Source: a virus. From it: a stretch of 64,000 nt of DNA. The stretch spans positions 27,350 to 91,349 of IMG/VR virus record IMGVR_UViG_3300043827_000628; one strand, written 5' to 3'. Positions 62,853 to 64,000 of the stretch are shown here, piece after piece; the stretch's first letter is position 1, and each line of letters opens with the position of its first letter. Under the pieces are notes generated by a model, which was not told where the DNA came from, made no database searches, and saw nothing but the letters and a program-made list of their open reading frames with translations. Both the position numbers and the translations under genes were made by a program.

Positions 62853-62890
62853 AAAAAAATACCCCGTCAAGGATTAACCTGACGGGGTAT
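62853..62890 (-). terminator. strong intrinsic terminator
   Basis: On the minus strand TACCCCGTCA pairs with TGACGGGGTA (10 bp, mostly GC), with an inner GG/CC step and a short loop, followed by a run of seven T. It lies 19 nt past the tail-tube stop codon. It should limit read-through so the tube gene can be expressed at a higher level than the genes after it. Confidence 0.85.
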
Positions 62891-62908
62891 ATAATATATA
62901 ACTATTTA

Positions 62909-64000
62909 CTATTCTTTTACACCGCTCATAAACAAGCCACGATCCGTTTGATTTGGACCACCGATTTGTGTAGAGAAGTTTAATGTAACCGATTTGTTAT
63001 CACCGATAGAACTACTAAACTCTTGACTATCAAGTTTTGCTTTTTCTAGTTTGTAAGAAACTTGATTTGCAGAAGTTGTTGGGTTCTTGATGTTAATTTG
63101 TAGATTATAATCTTTGTCTGCGCCAATGATATCAGCAAGATTACCAGTTGTTAGATCTCCAACAAGAGCGTCTATAGAGAGCGAAACAGTGACTGGGAAT
63201 GTAATCTCTCTTGCAAATGCGAACTTACTTCCTAACTTCTGGAGTGGCTCACGAGCAAGATCAAAGTTTAATGTGTAGCTTTGTATTTTTGCATCAGAGA
63301 TTTTAACGCCACCCTCATCATAACCAAGTTCAAATGTGATATCGCCTGGGCGAAGAGCGCTTACGCCAGTAGCGCCAACAGATGAAGAGACTGGGTTTAA
63401 TGCATATTGTTTTGTAGTAATTTTACTTCCGTCTGTTGATAGAACAGCTGGAATGTGATTACCTGTAACGCCATTATCAAATGACATATTTAAACCTTCA
63501 ACATTAACTGTTACAGTTGGGAAATTACCAATAGAGCCCTCTGTTGAATATGAGGTTAAGAAACCATTTCCGATACAAATAACGTTTTGATTGCTTGCGC
63601 CTGCTCCTACTCCAAGAGCATCTGTTCCTTCGGATACAGTACGGATGAAGTAATTCTTTTCGTCTTGAGTCTTATTGAGGATTCCAGAGATACATGTAAC
63701 ATCAAACGAATCCAATGGAGCAAAACCTAACAATTCTTCGTTAGCGAAACTGTTAAGTAGATAACTGAAGTCAAGCGATACAGTTGGGGATTCTAGAATA
63801 ACGCGGTCTATAGCTGCTAATTCGCCAAATTGATTAACGTCTTGACGAGTGATGTTGAAACTATAATTTGCAGTTTGAATACGATGCAATTGATTAACTA
63901 GATTATCACCTGTATTACCGGAGCTAAAATGATCGCCAGTAGCTGGGGTTGGACCAACGTAAAGCGCTTCAGATTGATAAATAATTCTATTTCTTGGCAT
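62909..64000 (-). CDS. major tail tube protein
   Basis: A 363-residue protein at the window edge; the ATG is the last triplet, so the start may not be the true one. It has clearly higher GC and more regular codon use than its neighbours, as abundant virion proteins do. Strand-rich segments typical of tube proteins are seen: ANYSFNITRQDVNQFGELAA, then ESPTVSLDFSYLLNSFANEE, then YTLNFDLAREPLQKLG, then FAREITFPVTVSLSID, then SVTLNFSTQIGG. It is placed as lambda gpV is, upstream of the chaperones and tape measure, and ends in a strong terminator. Confidence 0.8.
   Translation of the reverse strand: MPRNRIIYQSEALYVGPTPATGDHFSSGNTGDNLVNQLHRIQTANYSFNITRQDVNQFGELAAIDRVILESPTVSLDFSYLLNSFANEELLGFAPLDSFDVTCISGILNKTQDEKNYFIRTVSEGTDALGVGAGASNQNVICIGNGFLTSYSTEGSIGNFPTVTVNVEGLNMSFDNGVTGNHIPAVLSTDGSKITTKQYALNPVSSSVGATGVSALRPGDITFELGYDEGGVKISDAKIQSYTLNFDLAREPLQKLGSKFAFAREITFPVTVSLSIDALVGDLTTGNLADIIGADKDYNLQINIKNPTTSANQVSYKLEKAKLDSQEFSSSIGDNKSVTLNFSTQIGGPNQTDRGLFMSGVKE

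Noticed and set aside
1-64000. tRNA genes, CRISPR arrays, integrase or attachment sites
   Set aside because: I looked for tRNA cloverleaf ends, regularly spaced repeats and recombinase motifs and saw none that could be supported by eye.

Overview
The window is part of the genome of a large, AT-rich (about 30% GC by eye) tailed bacteriophage (Caudoviricetes). Its tail-tip genes follow the lambda order M-L-K-I-J beside a very long tape-measure gene, which points to a siphovirus-like, long non-contractile tail and a Gram-negative host; the host itself cannot be named from sequence alone. There are no ribosomal RNA genes, tRNAs, CRISPR arrays or integrase genes. Genes are tightly packed, often with ATGA overlaps.

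Layout. (1) 1-5.8 kb, plus strand except one gene: small membrane and structural-looking proteins, a structured GC-rich non-coding patch (about 1010-1219), a phage-encoded tmRNA (1579-1997), and a small heat-shock protein on the minus strand. (2) 5.9-12.7 kb, plus strand: a sugar/glycan module with a GT9-like transferase, two GT17-like transferases, FkbM and class I methyltransferases, an RmlD-like reductase and GDP-mannose 4,6-dehydratase, interspersed with shortened remnants of further glycan genes. (3) 12.6-27.5 kb, plus strand: replication and recombination, with a RecA/UvsX-like recombinase, a PD-(D/E)XK nuclease, DnaB helicase, ThyX, a TOPRIM primase, an Fe-S RecB/Cas4-like nuclease, a DNA polymerase III split into PHP, exonuclease and polymerase genes, an SSB-like protein, a two-gene glycosyltransferase and an annealase-like protein. 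(4) 27.5-37.2 kb, minus strand: two large TIG-domain adhesins, one with YadA-like head repeats, and three tail-tube-like proteins. (5) 37.3-50.9 kb, plus strand: lambda-like M, L, K, I and J homologues plus a large J-adjacent protein; I and J each carry a Hint (intein-like) domain. (6) 50.9-64 kb, minus strand: a 3181-residue tape measure with a glucosaminidase domain, two tail-assembly-chaperone candidates, two small proteins and the major tail tube protein.

How it works together. Regions 4-6 form one tail-morphogenesis unit in which the tip block lies on the opposite strand from the tube/chaperone/tape block. Both convergent strand switches share a single TTAA that supplies the stop codons of both genes. 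Two promoter classes are visible: sigma70-like boxes with 17-bp spacers, several ending 6-8 nt before an ATG (leaderless mRNAs), and a GTGTAA motif before many other genes, including as an inverted pair driving both tail blocks.

Most unusual points: paired Hint domains in adjacent tail-tip genes, both with Gly in the +1 position; the tmRNA; the structured RNA patch that may be an omega-RNA-like remnant; the unfused PolC-like polymerase order; and a virion built from shared adhesion modules (TIG, YadA head, CBM5/12-like, H-lectin-like). Family names come from recognised motifs, not from database searches.
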